A DNA stretch of 64,000 nucleotides, taken from the NCBI RefSeq assembly GCF_048544455.1, contig NC_133538.1:42251969-42315968 (forward strand). Reading direction: 5' to 3'. Source of the stretch: Silene latifolia (Eukaryota > Streptophyta > Magnoliopsida > Caryophyllales > Caryophyllaceae). Of the stretch, positions 35,640 through 47,754 are shown one piece after another (position 1 is the first letter of the stretch; every line of letters begins with the position of its first letter). The position numbers and the translations under genes are program-made. The notes beneath the pieces were generated by a model, which did not search any database, was not told where the DNA came from, and saw only the letters and a program-made list of their open reading frames with translations.

Positions 35640-37019
35640 TGTGACACCCCTATTCTCCAAGTGCCTTACCAGGACCACTCAGGTATAGAAATGTTACCAT
35701 CTCGGTTTCCCGAGGCAATGATAATAAAATGACAATAACGAAACATAATTTAAATAGTAATAAGTTTAAAGTGATTACAATCCAAAACCAAACTGATAAA
35801 ATACGATACAAGTTCTCCAAAAACTAAATGTCTAAAAACTAAACAACAATGTCTGACAACAGCGGAAGACTCTTCTAACTGCAAGTGATGACTCATCCCA
35901 GCTAGCCCATAAGAACCATATCAAACCTGCTCACCATCCCTGCATGGATCACCACAGTTTTACAAAACAAAGACGGGGTCAGTACTAATCACACAATAAT
36001 ATAATTACAACCAGACAAGAAATCAACACAGCTCAATCATCACATCAACATGAACTCCATCACCAACTCCTCAATACTGACTACACACTAAAGTGTGTAG
36101 CCCTGCCAGAGTACCCATCACAACAGGTTACTCCTCGCCGCCAGTGGGGGACCCCAGCCGTTCCCACCTAAGCCCCGCTCATCTCCATCGAGCGATAAAC
36201 CCAAATCCATTAATGTGCACATCCCTTCTGTGGCGCGTTTCACAGAAGACGAATCATGGACGTGAAGCCACTCCCGCAAGTGACTCCACTCAGCCAGGGA
36301 CGCACCCCGAAGAACACAGACAGATACAATCAAGAATAATCAACAACAACCGTCACAATGCAAATACGATACTTTAACAACAATTACAATCAACAACAAA
36401 CCACATTATGTGACTAATACTGAGTAGGGAAAACCCTACCTGGAATGCAAACACAAGTAGACGATCTCAACAGCTGTATCAAAACCTCTCCTCTACAAAT
36501 CCTCCTCCTATCACATGATCACATAATTATTACTAGCACAACTAACCATAAAAATCCCCAATCCCCGAAATTAGGGTTTAAACAAAGTTAATTAAATGCT
36601 ATAAAATTGGTATGTAGATCTTACCCTTGACGCAAGGATCACTAAGATGCAAAGAACGATGAAATCCGACCTCTTAAGCTCTAGGATTTGTCAATAACAC
36701 GGATGAAGCGAACAGCGTAGTTTCAATCTCCTTTTTAAGTTTATTAGGTTTGTAAAAGTGTTTAGGGAAGATGACGATATGAATTATATACTAATCCGTG
36801 TTATTAACAAAACCCGTCAAAATAATACTCGTCAATAGACCTACTCGATCGAGTAACTAACGTACTCGATCGAGTGCCCCTTACTCGATCGAGTACCCAG
36901 GCTACTCGATCGAGTACCCTATAGGCAGAATATTGTTTCTAAAATCAAAACACCCTTACTCGGTAGAGTAAGGCCCACTCGATAGAGTACCTAGAGACTC
37001 ATAAAATCGTAGTATTACA
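35640..37019 (-). repeat. Element C 5' LTR
   Basis: 1,380 bp; same edges as the 3' LTR. Palindrome cluster at 36841-36988 with the same 21/19/21 spacing pattern as the other LTR. Confidence 0.92.
36841..36988. repeat. ACTCGATCGAGT palindrome cluster in element C 5' LTR
   Basis: Four intact palindromes plus two degenerate ones; the third, mutated in the 3' LTR (CTCGATCGAC), is intact here. Confidence 0.9.
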
Positions 37020-37090
37020 GGGCGTGTCCCGGTACCAGTGTGGTTGTCGGTATGTCAGGGCGTGTTCTGGTACCGGTGTGGTGGTTGTTT
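37020..37090 (+). repeat. ~39-bp minisatellite of the element D LTR, right part
   Basis: Continuation of 28538-28594: the cut unit resumes GGGCGTGTCCCGGTACC and is followed by GGTATGTCAGGGCGTG. Confidence 0.7.
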
Positions 37091-37468
37091 GATAGCGTCT
37101 TATTCATATCATAGTCATGTTTCATACTCACACAGTTTGAGTTGTGTCACACTTTATTTATTGAAACTGACATTTGTGAGTCTGTGTAATTGTCAGCTAT
37201 TTCCGGAGTGGCCTGTGTCGATCCATATGATATTTCTGATCATATGGGGAGCAGGTTGAGTACAGGTTTTGCTTGTTGACGTGATCGTGATTCGGGCCGC
37301 ACTACGGACCTTGGAGTCGAGTACATAGTCACTAGGTGAATGACATAGTCATAGACGAGTTGTATTTTATTTATTCATTTGTTATGGTTTGTAATCACTA
37401 AACTTGTATTTATAATAAATGTTTCTTGATTGCACCTTCGATTAACCGCCTCGGGACACCGAGATGGT

Positions 37469-38992
37469 TGATACTGTCGTCAGGTACCGAAAATAAAATA
37501 CCTAGTTACACTAACAGAAGCTAGCAGTAAGTAGGGTCGATCTCCACAAGGAGGCGGTCACTATCTACTTGTCTATTCGGTCTGTCTACGTCACAGTTGG
37601 GGGTTTTGAATTGAATAAAACTAAACTAAACAAGATTAAGGGAAGAGAATTAATGATAAGAGAAATTAATAAGAAAGAGAGAAAAATAGGATGTCGGGTT
37701 ATCAACGAACGTCAGTTAATTACAGCTAAGGTCACAGATTAGTCGATGTGTCGGTCTAAGGGGCAACGAATATCTCCTTTCAGTCTCAATTCGCCCTAAA
37801 ATACTATTAGCTTAGCTTCCGCCCTCACTAAAGCATTTTATTGTTCACTGCAGGTCTCATCCCTTCCAACCTTCCGATCCAGGTCAAGGCTTACCAAGGT
37901 TAAAAAGGCTAAATGCATCGATTCAAATAGCTAGATACAATTAAAGCAGTGATTAACAACATAGACTGTACTTAACAACAACGACAATCTGTAAACCTAA
38001 TTAGATATTAATAACTATCCATTGACTCCCTTAAATCCTAGCAGGGTAATTAGCTAGACATAGTAATAAGTAGAACAAGAGCGAAAAATAAAGGAATAAT
38101 TAACATCATAAATAAAGAAGAGAATAAAAGAAAAGAGAGGGAGCAAAAGGGAAGAAATTACAGATTAAGAGATCCGGCAAGGAATAGAGAAAAGAAGTGT
38201 TTAACAGTGAAAGGAGAGAAAAGAAATGTATGAAGTGTAGAGAGTTGTCCCAAGCAGTCCAAAGGAGTGCCAAATATAATTATGACCTAATCCCGACTTC
38301 CTTTATATAGGGAAGCGGGATTTTACAAACTTAAACCTAATCATGGGATAAAAATCCCGAGTATAATAGCTAAATACTCGATCGAGGACTTTTATATCAC
38401 TCGATCAAGGAAAACCAAGCTAAAATATCTCGATCGAGTACTTTAGGTACTCGATCGAACACTTATCAAATAGGCACTACTCGATCGAGTAGAAAAAGGA
38501 GTCGATCGAACACAATTGTACTCGATCGAGTACTTTCCAGCGCACAATTCCTCCTTCGCGTACTGAACTTCAAACAGCTGCCATTTCTTCGTTACTTGGG
38601 AAAACAGGGTGTTTCCGGTGGCGTTGGAAAGCTAAGAGGACAAGTTTTCATCTACAATTGGAATCACTTAAGAATATGTTGTAGAACTCGAGATATGTCT
38701 CTTCAAAATAGGCACAAACAATTTGAAGTTCTTCCTTTGCTCGCCTAGCTAACTTACTTCTTTGCGCATCTCAAAATAGTAGTCTTAAGGCTCCGACTCA
38801 ACTCATCTCCTAAATGCATTCATAGGGACATGTTTTAGGCTTGATTACGCTCCATTCCCGTTTATACCTGTAAATAATACAAGAGAAACCAAAGTAGACA
38901 ATTCGGGGGACATTCGTAGCTAAATACTACACAAAATGCATAGAAATGCGTGCAAATAAAGTACAAAATACCTATATAAAACGGACGCATCA
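37469..38992 (+). mobile_element. Solo LTR H (Athila-type), inserted in the element D LTR
   Basis: Edges TGATACTGTCG and GGACGCATCA, flanked by the 5-bp repeat ATGGT (37464-37468 and 38993-38997). Start and end resemble the LTRs of F and G. No internal sequence remains, so it arose by LTR-LTR recombination. Strand is written for the plus reading; if related to F, transcription would run on the minus strand. Confidence 0.85.
38375..38532. repeat. TCGATCGA cluster in solo LTR H
   Basis: About seven palindromes, mostly CTCGATCGAG with some GTCGATCGAA. The ACTCGATCGAGT flavour of elements C and D appears here in an Athila-type LTR. Confidence 0.88.
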
Positions 38993-39044
38993 ATGGTAAC
39001 ATCTCCCAATTACCTTGGCCGAGTAATAAGGGGGTGTTAAAAAG

Positions 39045-39060
39045 TGGTATCAGAGCGACG
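39045..39060 (+). other. Element D primer-binding site (initiator tRNA-Met type)
   Basis: TGGTATCAGAGCGACG follows the LTR end GGGGTGTTA after about five bases. Confidence 0.85.
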
Positions 39061-42028
39061 ATTTTGGAACCTAAACCAATGAACCAAAATAAACATAGGA
39101 GTGTATAATAAAATGAACCCGACATAAGTACAATAGGAGGTAGGTTTTGGGTGATAAGGATCCCTCATTTGAAAACTAGATCCTATTGTTTCGGTTGGTC
39201 ACTACGTGAGTGGTTATGAGTCAGGAAAAGTGAAGTGACATGTTGTGTGATTACATGTGTGCTATGTTAAATTGGCAAGTCCTCGCATGACATAGTTTGT
39301 ATGTGTTGATACGAGTTAATGACTACTTGCATGATGTAATGTTTCATATGGTATATGATAACATGTATAATTGGATGAAAGTAATGATAAACATTACGTG
39401 TTTTGGTGAATGGTTATTACGTGTTAGAGTGTAAGTGGCGTTATCCCCGTTCTTTAGCATTTTAAATACTGTATATGTTTGAACTTAATTAGTGCTATAG
39501 TTAGAGTGTGATTAGTAATGATTGTTAGTAAAATAGTCGCTAGTATAAGAAAAGTATTCTTAGTCGGAATTGCAAGCCATAGAGGGGCACCCAACCGAGT
39601 GCAGGCTAGTACTCGACTGAGTACCAGTCACTCGACCGAGTGAACCCTACCACTCGACCGAGTGGACCTATTTCTAGAAACTTGAAAATTTGTGGAAGAG
39701 AGTCACTCGACCGAGTGGAGAGGGCACTCGACCGAATTTACTGGCCGAGTACACCCATCACTCGACCAAGCGCCAACTTCTGGGTTGTGAATTTCGGAAA
39801 ATTGTGTTATTGCCTTAGTTTATCTCTTTTATTCCTCCATTTACAATCATTTTCTTGTAAACTTCATTGTTGATTGTTTGTTGCTCGAATTCAAGTTTTG
39901 ACCCTATTTTTAGTCCCTTAAATTGACTAATTTCACCATGTAAGTTATGGTTTCTTTTCCTCTTATATTTTCCAAATTGATTTTGCTTAAGTCCGTGCTA
40001 ATCCCTTAAAATTTTGTTAATTAATGGCACATTTTGCTTGATTAATGATATTAATAACGTTTTTACATCACTTATGATGTTAAATATGAAATTTTCATGT
40101 TGAATTTTACCCCAAATTTTTTTATGAGCTCGAAAATATATATTTTTGAGTCGATAATTTGATTTTGTATTTATTCCTTGGTTTATTGTGTAACGAGGAC
40201 CAATGTTTGGTTTTTATTGCTAACTTTTGTCGTACCTTTGAAAAATTTGTCTTGAAAATTATGTTATAAAATTTTTGAAGCTTCAATGTTCGTTCCTAAA
40301 TTTTGATTTTTTCCGTGTTTGAAACTTAGTTTCTTTAACTAAGAAGGCTACTATCCTTGTTGGTAACGACATGTGTCATGTTGAATCCAGATTTCATTTT
40401 AAGATATTGCCCAAAATCCTTTGAAATTTCTGTCAAAATGAATAATTTTGATTTTGCTTTCAAATATGACTTAATTATTTCTCGGTACTTAGCCCTTAGT
40501 GATGTAGTATTGGGTTGATTCCAATATTGTTTAATAATGTTAGATATGGTCTTAAAATTTGAAAATTTTGTTTCAATGTTTTCTTGATTTAATTGAGTAA
40601 TAAGACTTCCATTTTGTTACTAATGCTATGCATTGCCTTAATTTGAGAATCTTATTTTAAACTTTGCCAATTTTTTTTATATATATACCATATTATGTAT
40701 GATTAAATTTTAAATTTTCGTATTTAAAACATGGTTTCCTTGTTTCGTAATATTGCAATCTTTGTTAATAATGTGTTGTTTTGCTTATATTTGTGTCAAT
40801 TCTTAGTTTGCCTTGTGGGTTATATAGTCGTGATGAGTAAAGACGTGTAGGTATATATGGTTGTGTTGGAGAGGATGTGAAACAAGCGTGCGTCGATGAG
40901 CTATGAGGATAAAGAGTGCTAATAATGTGTGATGAGTGAGTGTTGCATCTTGAGAGTTATGAATGGGAAACACGTATTTTATTGGGATTATGGCAAATTT
41001 GATTAATTGAGGTAAGTTTGAGTTAAGTAGAGAGGTACATATATGATGTCGTGAGTAGTAAGTCACGTGATAATGAGAATGCTATTGGTTCAAACCTTGA
41101 ATGATGTGTTAGAGATTGAATTAGGTTTTTTAAGTAGTAGTATAAGTATTGTGAGTGAAGGAATAGTGAATGGAAATAAGTTATTTACGAGTATATGTTA
41201 ATAACGTAGAGTATAAAACTTAGAGATATAAGGACGTGACGTGGTTATTGGCTTTAGAAGAAGTAACCTTTCATCCTAGGGAATGAGATTATACGATCAA
41301 AGAAGCATTAGTTCTGTGATCCAAAGTTATTGGTGTGTTTAGTGGATTGAAAAGAAAAGTTGGGGTGTGACTTTATGTATAGTTTATGTCGGAAATTGGG
41401 AATAGATGAAGGTGACTTAGCTTACATAAGGTGTCTTGAGTTCAGAAATATAATTATGTGGGGCAATTTGTGGAGAATGAGTGAAGTGTAATCTAGGTTG
41501 GGTATTTGTTGAGTGTTTGGACTTATGGGTAGCGAATGAGGTTGAAATACATGTTGAGGAATGTTATTATGATTTGGAAATTTTGGTTGATGATTGATTG
41601 AGATTTGAACTGAGGAATAATGATAAAGCAATTGAGGTATCTAGGGGTAGAATGAGGTGATTAATGAGATTGGACGGTGAGAGATGTCTAGTAAAAGTCG
41701 TAGTAAGAAATGAATGGTGAAACTGTTAGAAAGTTATTGTACGCGTGTAATATGGTAATTAATGTTATTTTGTGAGGTAGAGTTGTAGATGTAGCACTAC
41801 CAAATTGATCTCTATGGTTATGAATGTCAGAGTGCGATATGTGATGCATGTGGGCCAATTGTGTGGTTAGAGAATTTTGATTACTTGCGTTGTAGCGTAT
41901 GGCCGTTTAATTTAAGTAGGTGTGTATAAGTGTGAAAATGGTTATGTGAGATCCCGACCCTATGAGTAATAGTTTAGATGTTGCTTGTAAAGTTGCCTAC
42001 CAATGGTCAGGTAAAACGTCTGTGGTAT
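39061..42028 (+). other. Element D leader, non-coding
   Basis: AT-rich, no supported ORF for about 3 kb. Holds a palindrome cluster at 39594-39771. It stops where the LTR of element E begins. Confidence 0.6.
39594..39771. repeat. ACTCGACCGAGT palindrome-like cluster in element D leader
   Basis: Six or seven boxes, mainly ACTCGACCGAGT, a one-base variant of ACTCGATCGAGT that breaks the TCGATCGA core symmetrically. Start spacings are 19, 22 and 21 bp. Confidence 0.85.
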
Positions 42029-44529
42029 TGTAGATACCCGGTATCTGCTGAGACTCCAACCAACACCCGATGATTATCGAACTATAACATGTTTTGGAAT
42101 CGCGGCGTTTGATCGACTGTTTGTGTACAACTTTACGTCGGAAAACTGAAAACGATTTCGAAAATAAAACATTTAAAAAATACCTGGAGTGTTTAATGCA
42201 CAACGACGGGGTCGCAATGACACTAACTAGAGTCAAAACCGACACCAGACCAAAAACCGACTCAAAAATTCAAATCCCGACTCCAACAACGAGTCAAACC
42301 GAGTCAACCACCAAAAACAAAACATTTCAAACCTTCTACCTTAAGTTTTCCCGGATTTATGTTTGGTCAAGTACCAAACATATGACTACAAAACCTAGGA
42401 TAGAACAAATCATGATTGCATTTGTGTGAAAGCGACAACTCACCTCGAAGACCCGCGACGTGGCTCGCGCCTCTTTGAGCAGCCCAGGTGGCCACGTCGC
42501 TCAAAACTCACACAACCACTCATTTCCCTATAAATAGCCCTCAAATGCCCCCCATTTGAGACTCACGCGAGTGTCCGCCCCCTCTTTTCTCCCTTAAAAT
42601 TCTCGACTCGACTTCTTAAGTCACAATCCGACGCGTATTTACGACCTACCGATCGTAAATACAAGCCTTACACAATGTTTGGTACAGTCATCGTGCATTA
42701 AATCACTTGACCGACCACTTAGACCACTACACCGTCACTAATCTTAAAACACTCTTTTTACTCACAGAAACGGTTTTAAACCAAGTTTTTTCCGACCAAA
42801 CGAGTTGTCACACTTACGCCGGTCACTCGCCATAACCAAACATGTTAGTATGAGGGTGTAAAAATCCTCTTTTTATCATGTTTTCATTTGTTTCATGACT
42901 ATAACATGCTAAAACGTGCATAACATGAACCAAAGCATGGGATAAACGACCCAAAACTGATTTTTGGCTTGAGGCAGAAGCCCCTTGGTTCGCCTGCCTG
43001 CCCGCGCCTAAATGGGGTGTCCAGGTCAGAGATCAACCGTGTTTGTTCTCGTCTTTCCCCTTTAATTAAGTTTCATATTTTTAATCGGTTTTTACCATTT
43101 CAAATATTTTTAAACCCTTTTTTATTTTATTTCATTTGTTTTAACCATAAAACATTTCTCACCCTTGGTTCCATATACCATGACGGTTAAATCCGTGTTT
43201 CGGTGATAATATTTGGTTAATGACATTTAAAAAGGTATTTAAAACCTTTTATTTCATTTATTTACATTTTGGAAGGTATTTTAAAGCCTCTCATCATTTC
43301 TTTACATTTTCAAAATAAACATATTAGTCACCAACACAAAGTCATCCTTGGTTCTACATACCATGCCGAATTTTAACCCGGATACGATGATGAGTATCGA
43401 CTAATTATATTCAAATGAACTTAAAACAATTAGTTCATAATCATTTTCAAAACTATTCATGTCAAGCTTGTCATGTCAAACCCGACACCGAATATTATCA
43501 AAATAATGACGATTATTCGAGTCTAGTTCTTCAAATCAACAAATGCGGTCTAAACGACCCTTTCGAACCAAATCAGGTTCAAATACCCATTTCTCAAAAC
43601 GTTTTGTAACGTTTTCAAAAGGTCGGAACACGGCATATAACCGTAGGCTGACTCGCGCCTCAAGCAGGCCTTTTCTTCTTAATTTTCAGAAGCAGGGGAG
43701 GCCCCTTTACACCGCCTACCGGCTCGCGCCTCATGTAGCCGTCCTGGCAGGCTGTTCCCTTTCCAAAGATTAGTCTAGGATAATCCCGACTCCGGTTAGC
43801 CCGGATATAGGATGGATCAGATGACTATTTGTTTATTCCAAAATCATATTTGCAAAATGCTTCACTAAGACAAATGGATCACGTTATGCACCCTAAACCT
43901 AATACGGTAAATGGATGTTTAATTTCCGTCTTGCATGCAAATAAATCATTAATCCAACTCGACATCTTATACTTGATACTTGGATTAAATCAACCGACTT
44001 AGAAAGCTCTCACATATTAGGTTTAAATTATTGGATGCGCATTCATGCATTTAAACCGTTTCATCAACTTTTTCATTCAACCAACCAAGATCGATCAAGA
44101 GAGGCGCTATCACATGCGGGATTGGGTGTCCGATTAAAGGGCTTCCCAATACGTACCTTCACCTCTTACTCAGAAACTTTGGATAGTGGACGACCTTATC
44201 CAGGGATTACGAGAGTCATTCTAGAGATAGGATGCTAAAGAGGGACGACCTTCACCTCTTACTCAGAAACTTTAGTACCTATGTCAAACGCTGCTTTGTG
44301 CTTCGATTCGACCGAGGTATAAAGTGGATTTCGAACGGGTTCCAAGCATCCCACAAATGCTTGGTGGTGACTCCGAACATCTCTAATCGTTTCGAGACCC
44401 TTACCGAGACGAAACCGACCGATCTAAAACGATCCGGTCGAAAGCATTTTTACGCCGCCGAGCGTGGCTTTCAAAAGACCGCTGCATGTCCACAGATCAA
44501 AGTGGGCTCGCAGGTGGGCCAAGTCCACA
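42029..44529 (+). repeat. Element E 5' LTR (2,501 bp)
   Basis: Starts TGTAGATACCCGGTATC and ends AAGTCCACA immediately before the PBS. Start and end match the Tat LTRs of elements A and B in form, but the body is a different family. No supported ORFs. Confidence 0.85.
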
Positions 44530-44531
44530 GA

Positions 44532-44549
44532 TTGGCGACTCCACTGGGG
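44532..44549 (+). other. Element E primer-binding site
   Basis: TGGCGACTCCACTGGGGA, the same tRNA-Arg-type site as in element A (one base differs at each of a few positions). Confidence 0.85.
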
Positions 44550-45007
44550 AGAACTAGGACACTTACGTCTTTGTGATCCCTAGATGGTGAGACTCGAACG
44601 AGGTCTTGGTTGGAATGCATTAATTGATATTACGGTCACGATCGGGTTCATTGTCCAGGCCCATAACCTAACCCTTTTCGACCAGTTGGCTCGTCTCGTC
44701 GGTATGAGTTTTCCCATCCCCGCGTTTTGAATCCCGATTGAGTCAAGCATACCATTGACGTTACACATTTCTGTTTCATCAAAGAGCTTTCATCACTTTC
44801 GAGCACGAGGCTAGGGCACCCTCCTTACACATTTTGTTTTGATTGGTATCCCTCTGGCAAATCGAGGTTTGATTGCTTGGTGTGTAACCCACCCTCTTAA
44901 GCCAAAACCCGTGTCAGCATAATGCATAACATAATGAACTGTGAATGCTTGTGTGCTACTTGATCATAAGTCCTTCCGTGTCATTTTCAAAACTTTCAAA
45001 AAATAAC

Positions 45008-45395
45008 TTTTGCGCCGTTATAATGGCCGTTTCAAACCTTGGTCTTTCGCCGACCGTTACACGCCTTTTCAGGCCGTCGTAATGACGATTTTCAAACCCG
45101 ATTTTTACAAGCATTTCAACACGCCTTTCTAGGCCGTCGTAATGACGATTTTTAAACCCGGTTTTTACAACCATTTCAACACGCCTTTCTAGGCCGTCGT
45201 AATGAAGATTTTTCAAACCCTGTTTTTTACAACCATTTCAACACGCCTTTCTAGGCCGTCGTAATTACGATTTTCAAACCCGGTTTTTTATAACCATTTC
45301 AACACGCCTTTCTAGGCCGTCGTAATGACGATTTTCAAATACGGTTTTTCACAACCATTTCAAATCACCTTTTTACGCCGTTATAATTGCCGCGT
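45008..45395 (+). repeat. ~60-bp tandem array in element E leader
   Basis: Five to six units of AACACGCCTTTCTAGGCCGT followed by CGTAATGACGATTTTCAAAC and CCGGTTTTTACAACCATTTC; period 60-61 bp. The outermost units are diverged. Confidence 0.92.
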
Positions 45396-45822
45396 CTAGA
45401 CACGGATTTTAACCCGTTTCGCGCCGATAATGGGTCTTTCAAAACCCGAGAAAAGCACACACCCTTTTCTCGAGACACTTTCGAGATCCTGAGGACCACG
45501 CACCGTCCCCGAGATCTCTTCAAACATTTCAAACTCGATTTTCAAAACATACAAATTTGAATTTCAAAATCGTCTTCGGAAACAATACACTGTTTTCTGA
45601 GCCGATTCGAACTCAAAACCGTCTTTTGCAAATAAACTTAAGACAACCCTTTCAACTCATCGAATTGCGGAGATCTCTATCTTCGGAAGCCGCCCATCAA
45701 AGCGAAGAATTAATCTTTTTGAAAATTTATATTTTCGAAATCTTCAGTCCACCATTCCAATTCCGCCTCGTGTCAATCGAGTCGAAGCAAACGTACTTAT
45801 GGGTCTTTACCTATGAGTCGTC

Positions 45823-47524
45823 TGATACCGTCGTAAAGTATCAAAAATATAATTTATAATACCGACTACTACTATATATAGTAGTAGCACGGGTCGATGC
45901 ACAGGGAGGTAGGGAATTTATAGTTGATCTAAATTTTAGTCTAAAGAAGTTTGGGGTTTTGGATTTTGAACTATATCTAAATGCGATTAAAAATAAATAT
46001 AACTAAAATGCAAATAAATAAGGCAAATAAATAAGATGATTGTTAGAATGCTAAGACGTTTGGTTCACTGTAGCTGCGACGACAGTACCTAAGTAAGTCT
46101 GATAAATCAAGATAGGTGGGCAAATAAGAAGTCATCTGGGTCCAACTTAACAAGTAGCGCCTCTCAGCCTATGCTACTGGTTCCTAGGTCTCACTAATAC
46201 TAGCTCTCGCCCTAAAAAGTGATTCATAATGCCTAAATTACTTATCTCTCGATCTTAGCGTAATTTAGTCGTTTCAATTTAGTCTATTTCCCTTCCCTAT
46301 CTCTCGATTTGTGGGTTGGTCAATTCCTCAGCATTTAACAAGTATCCTCTCGGTCTCGTTGTCAAATATTGACATTAAAACACTAAAACGGTGCTAATCT
46401 ATCGCGCGTCAGTCGATCGACCAGCTAAGCCAGTCGATCGACCAACGGGTCCAATCGAACGACCGACTAGGTCAGTCGATCGACCAAGGTCCGACATCAG
46501 GCTTACTAATCTACGTCGTCTTCGCTGCAGATCCCCTCACACCTTAGCACGGGGTAATTAGCTACGCATATTTAATCTAACTACAACTACGAGATTGATA
46601 ATAACGATAAAAGGGTGCATAATTGAAGTAATTAAATGATAGAATTGCATAAATTAAAACTAGGGCTATAGGAACTAACTACCACTTCCATACTAATGAA
46701 GGAATTAAAGTAAAATAAAATGAAATTAGGAAGAAGAATACCGAAATAAGAAAGGCGGGAACTGAATCCGAATGATAAAGATAACTTTATTGATACAACT
46801 AAACTAATTTAAATCCGATGTACAACTAAACTAATCTACCGTTCTTCTCTCATGCCACAGAGACCTCCCGCCAACTGATAAATGATGTTATGTTTTTATA
46901 GAGAAGTCTCGTAACTTATTCCTAAACCTAACTACAAGTGGGCTTCAGAATTCTAATTTTAATTTGCGCGTCAGAGTCGTGGGGTGGTTGATCGACAACT
47001 TAGACCAGTCGATCGACCAAGGGTGCTGTACAGTAATGCATTCTAACGAATTTTGCAGCGCGCACTGATCTTAAAACACCTGCCATTTCTTCGTTACTTG
47101 GTCAAATCAGGCGTTCTACGCAGCGTTGGAAAGATAAGAGGATAATATTTCACCTGCAATTGGAATCACTCGATTATCAGATCTATAATTCGAGATATAG
47201 CCATTTTAAACAGTTTGCAGTAATGTGAAGCGATTTTTTGCTTGTTTAAGCTTTTCAATTTGTACGCAATCATGCTTTTGCTATCTTTAGACCTTGAAAC
47301 GCATCCGAAACTTCAAGTCCGAGTCAAATCTTCATGGCCTTCATAATCTTAGCTCTTGGGGTCAAGATTTGGTCCATTATCTACTCATTTGCGCAATAAT
47401 CTGCAATATTACATAAAACACGAGAGTAGACGGAAGTAGGGAATATAGTAGTGTAAACTACATAATAAGGCTCTGAAATGCATGTAAAATAGGGTTTAAA
47501 ACATCATATTATAGTCACGCATCC
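45823..47524 (+). mobile_element. Solo LTR G (Athila-type) in element E leader
   Basis: Starts TGATACCGTCGTAAAG and ends AGTCACGCATCC, flanked by TCGTC (45818-45822 and 47525-47529). The final CA has become CC. 1,702 bp, no internal region. Contains TCGATCGA pairs at 46411-46488 and 46984-47019. Confidence 0.85.
46411..47019. repeat. TCGATCGA clusters in solo LTR G
   Basis: First cluster: two AGTCGATCGACC boxes 21 bp apart, a degenerate one, then another. Second: GGTTGATCGAC and AGTCGATCGACC, again 21 bp apart. The sequence between the two clusters is ordinary LTR. Confidence 0.85.
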
Positions 47525-47754
47525 TCGTCTCACCACGAGACCCGCCCAATGGCGTCGCGCCGTTATGTTGGACTCGTGTCAAAAGTTCGGTTAACACCGT
47601 CACGTCATAAATCGAGTCAGCACCAGGGAACCATACACGGTCACCCTCGTCTTGTTGAGTCTGATCTTTGTCTCGTCTTTGGTGTTGTCTGCATTCAGTC
47701 TTTGAACCGTGTCGGATTGAGTTGTAATGTGAGCCGTTTTTCTGCCTCAGAACT

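Larger units (their letters stand above)
28595..37019 (-). mobile_element. Element C: full-length Tekay-type (chromovirus) Ty3/gypsy retrotransposon
   Basis: Both LTRs (28595-29987 and 35640-37019), iMet PBS, PPT and the domain order gag-PR-RT-RH-INT-chromodomain on the minus strand are present. The 5-bp target duplication GGGCG occurs at 28590-28594 and 37020-37024. LTRs start TGTAATACTACG and end GGTGTCACA on the minus strand; they differ by scattered changes and a ~13-bp indel. Every protein segment is damaged by stops, frameshifts or deletions, so it is not autonomous now. Confidence 0.93.

Noticed and set aside
35298..35732. 144-aa plus-strand ORF
   Set aside because: It overlaps the element C PBS and LTR edge on the antisense strand; shadow frame.
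40803..41631. His/Asn-rich minus-strand ORFs in the element D leader
   Set aside because: Antisense to AT-rich leader; biased composition and no domain.
42094..44576. Several 60-115-aa ORFs in the element E LTR
   Set aside because: LTR sequence with no homologous coding motif; lengths expected by chance.
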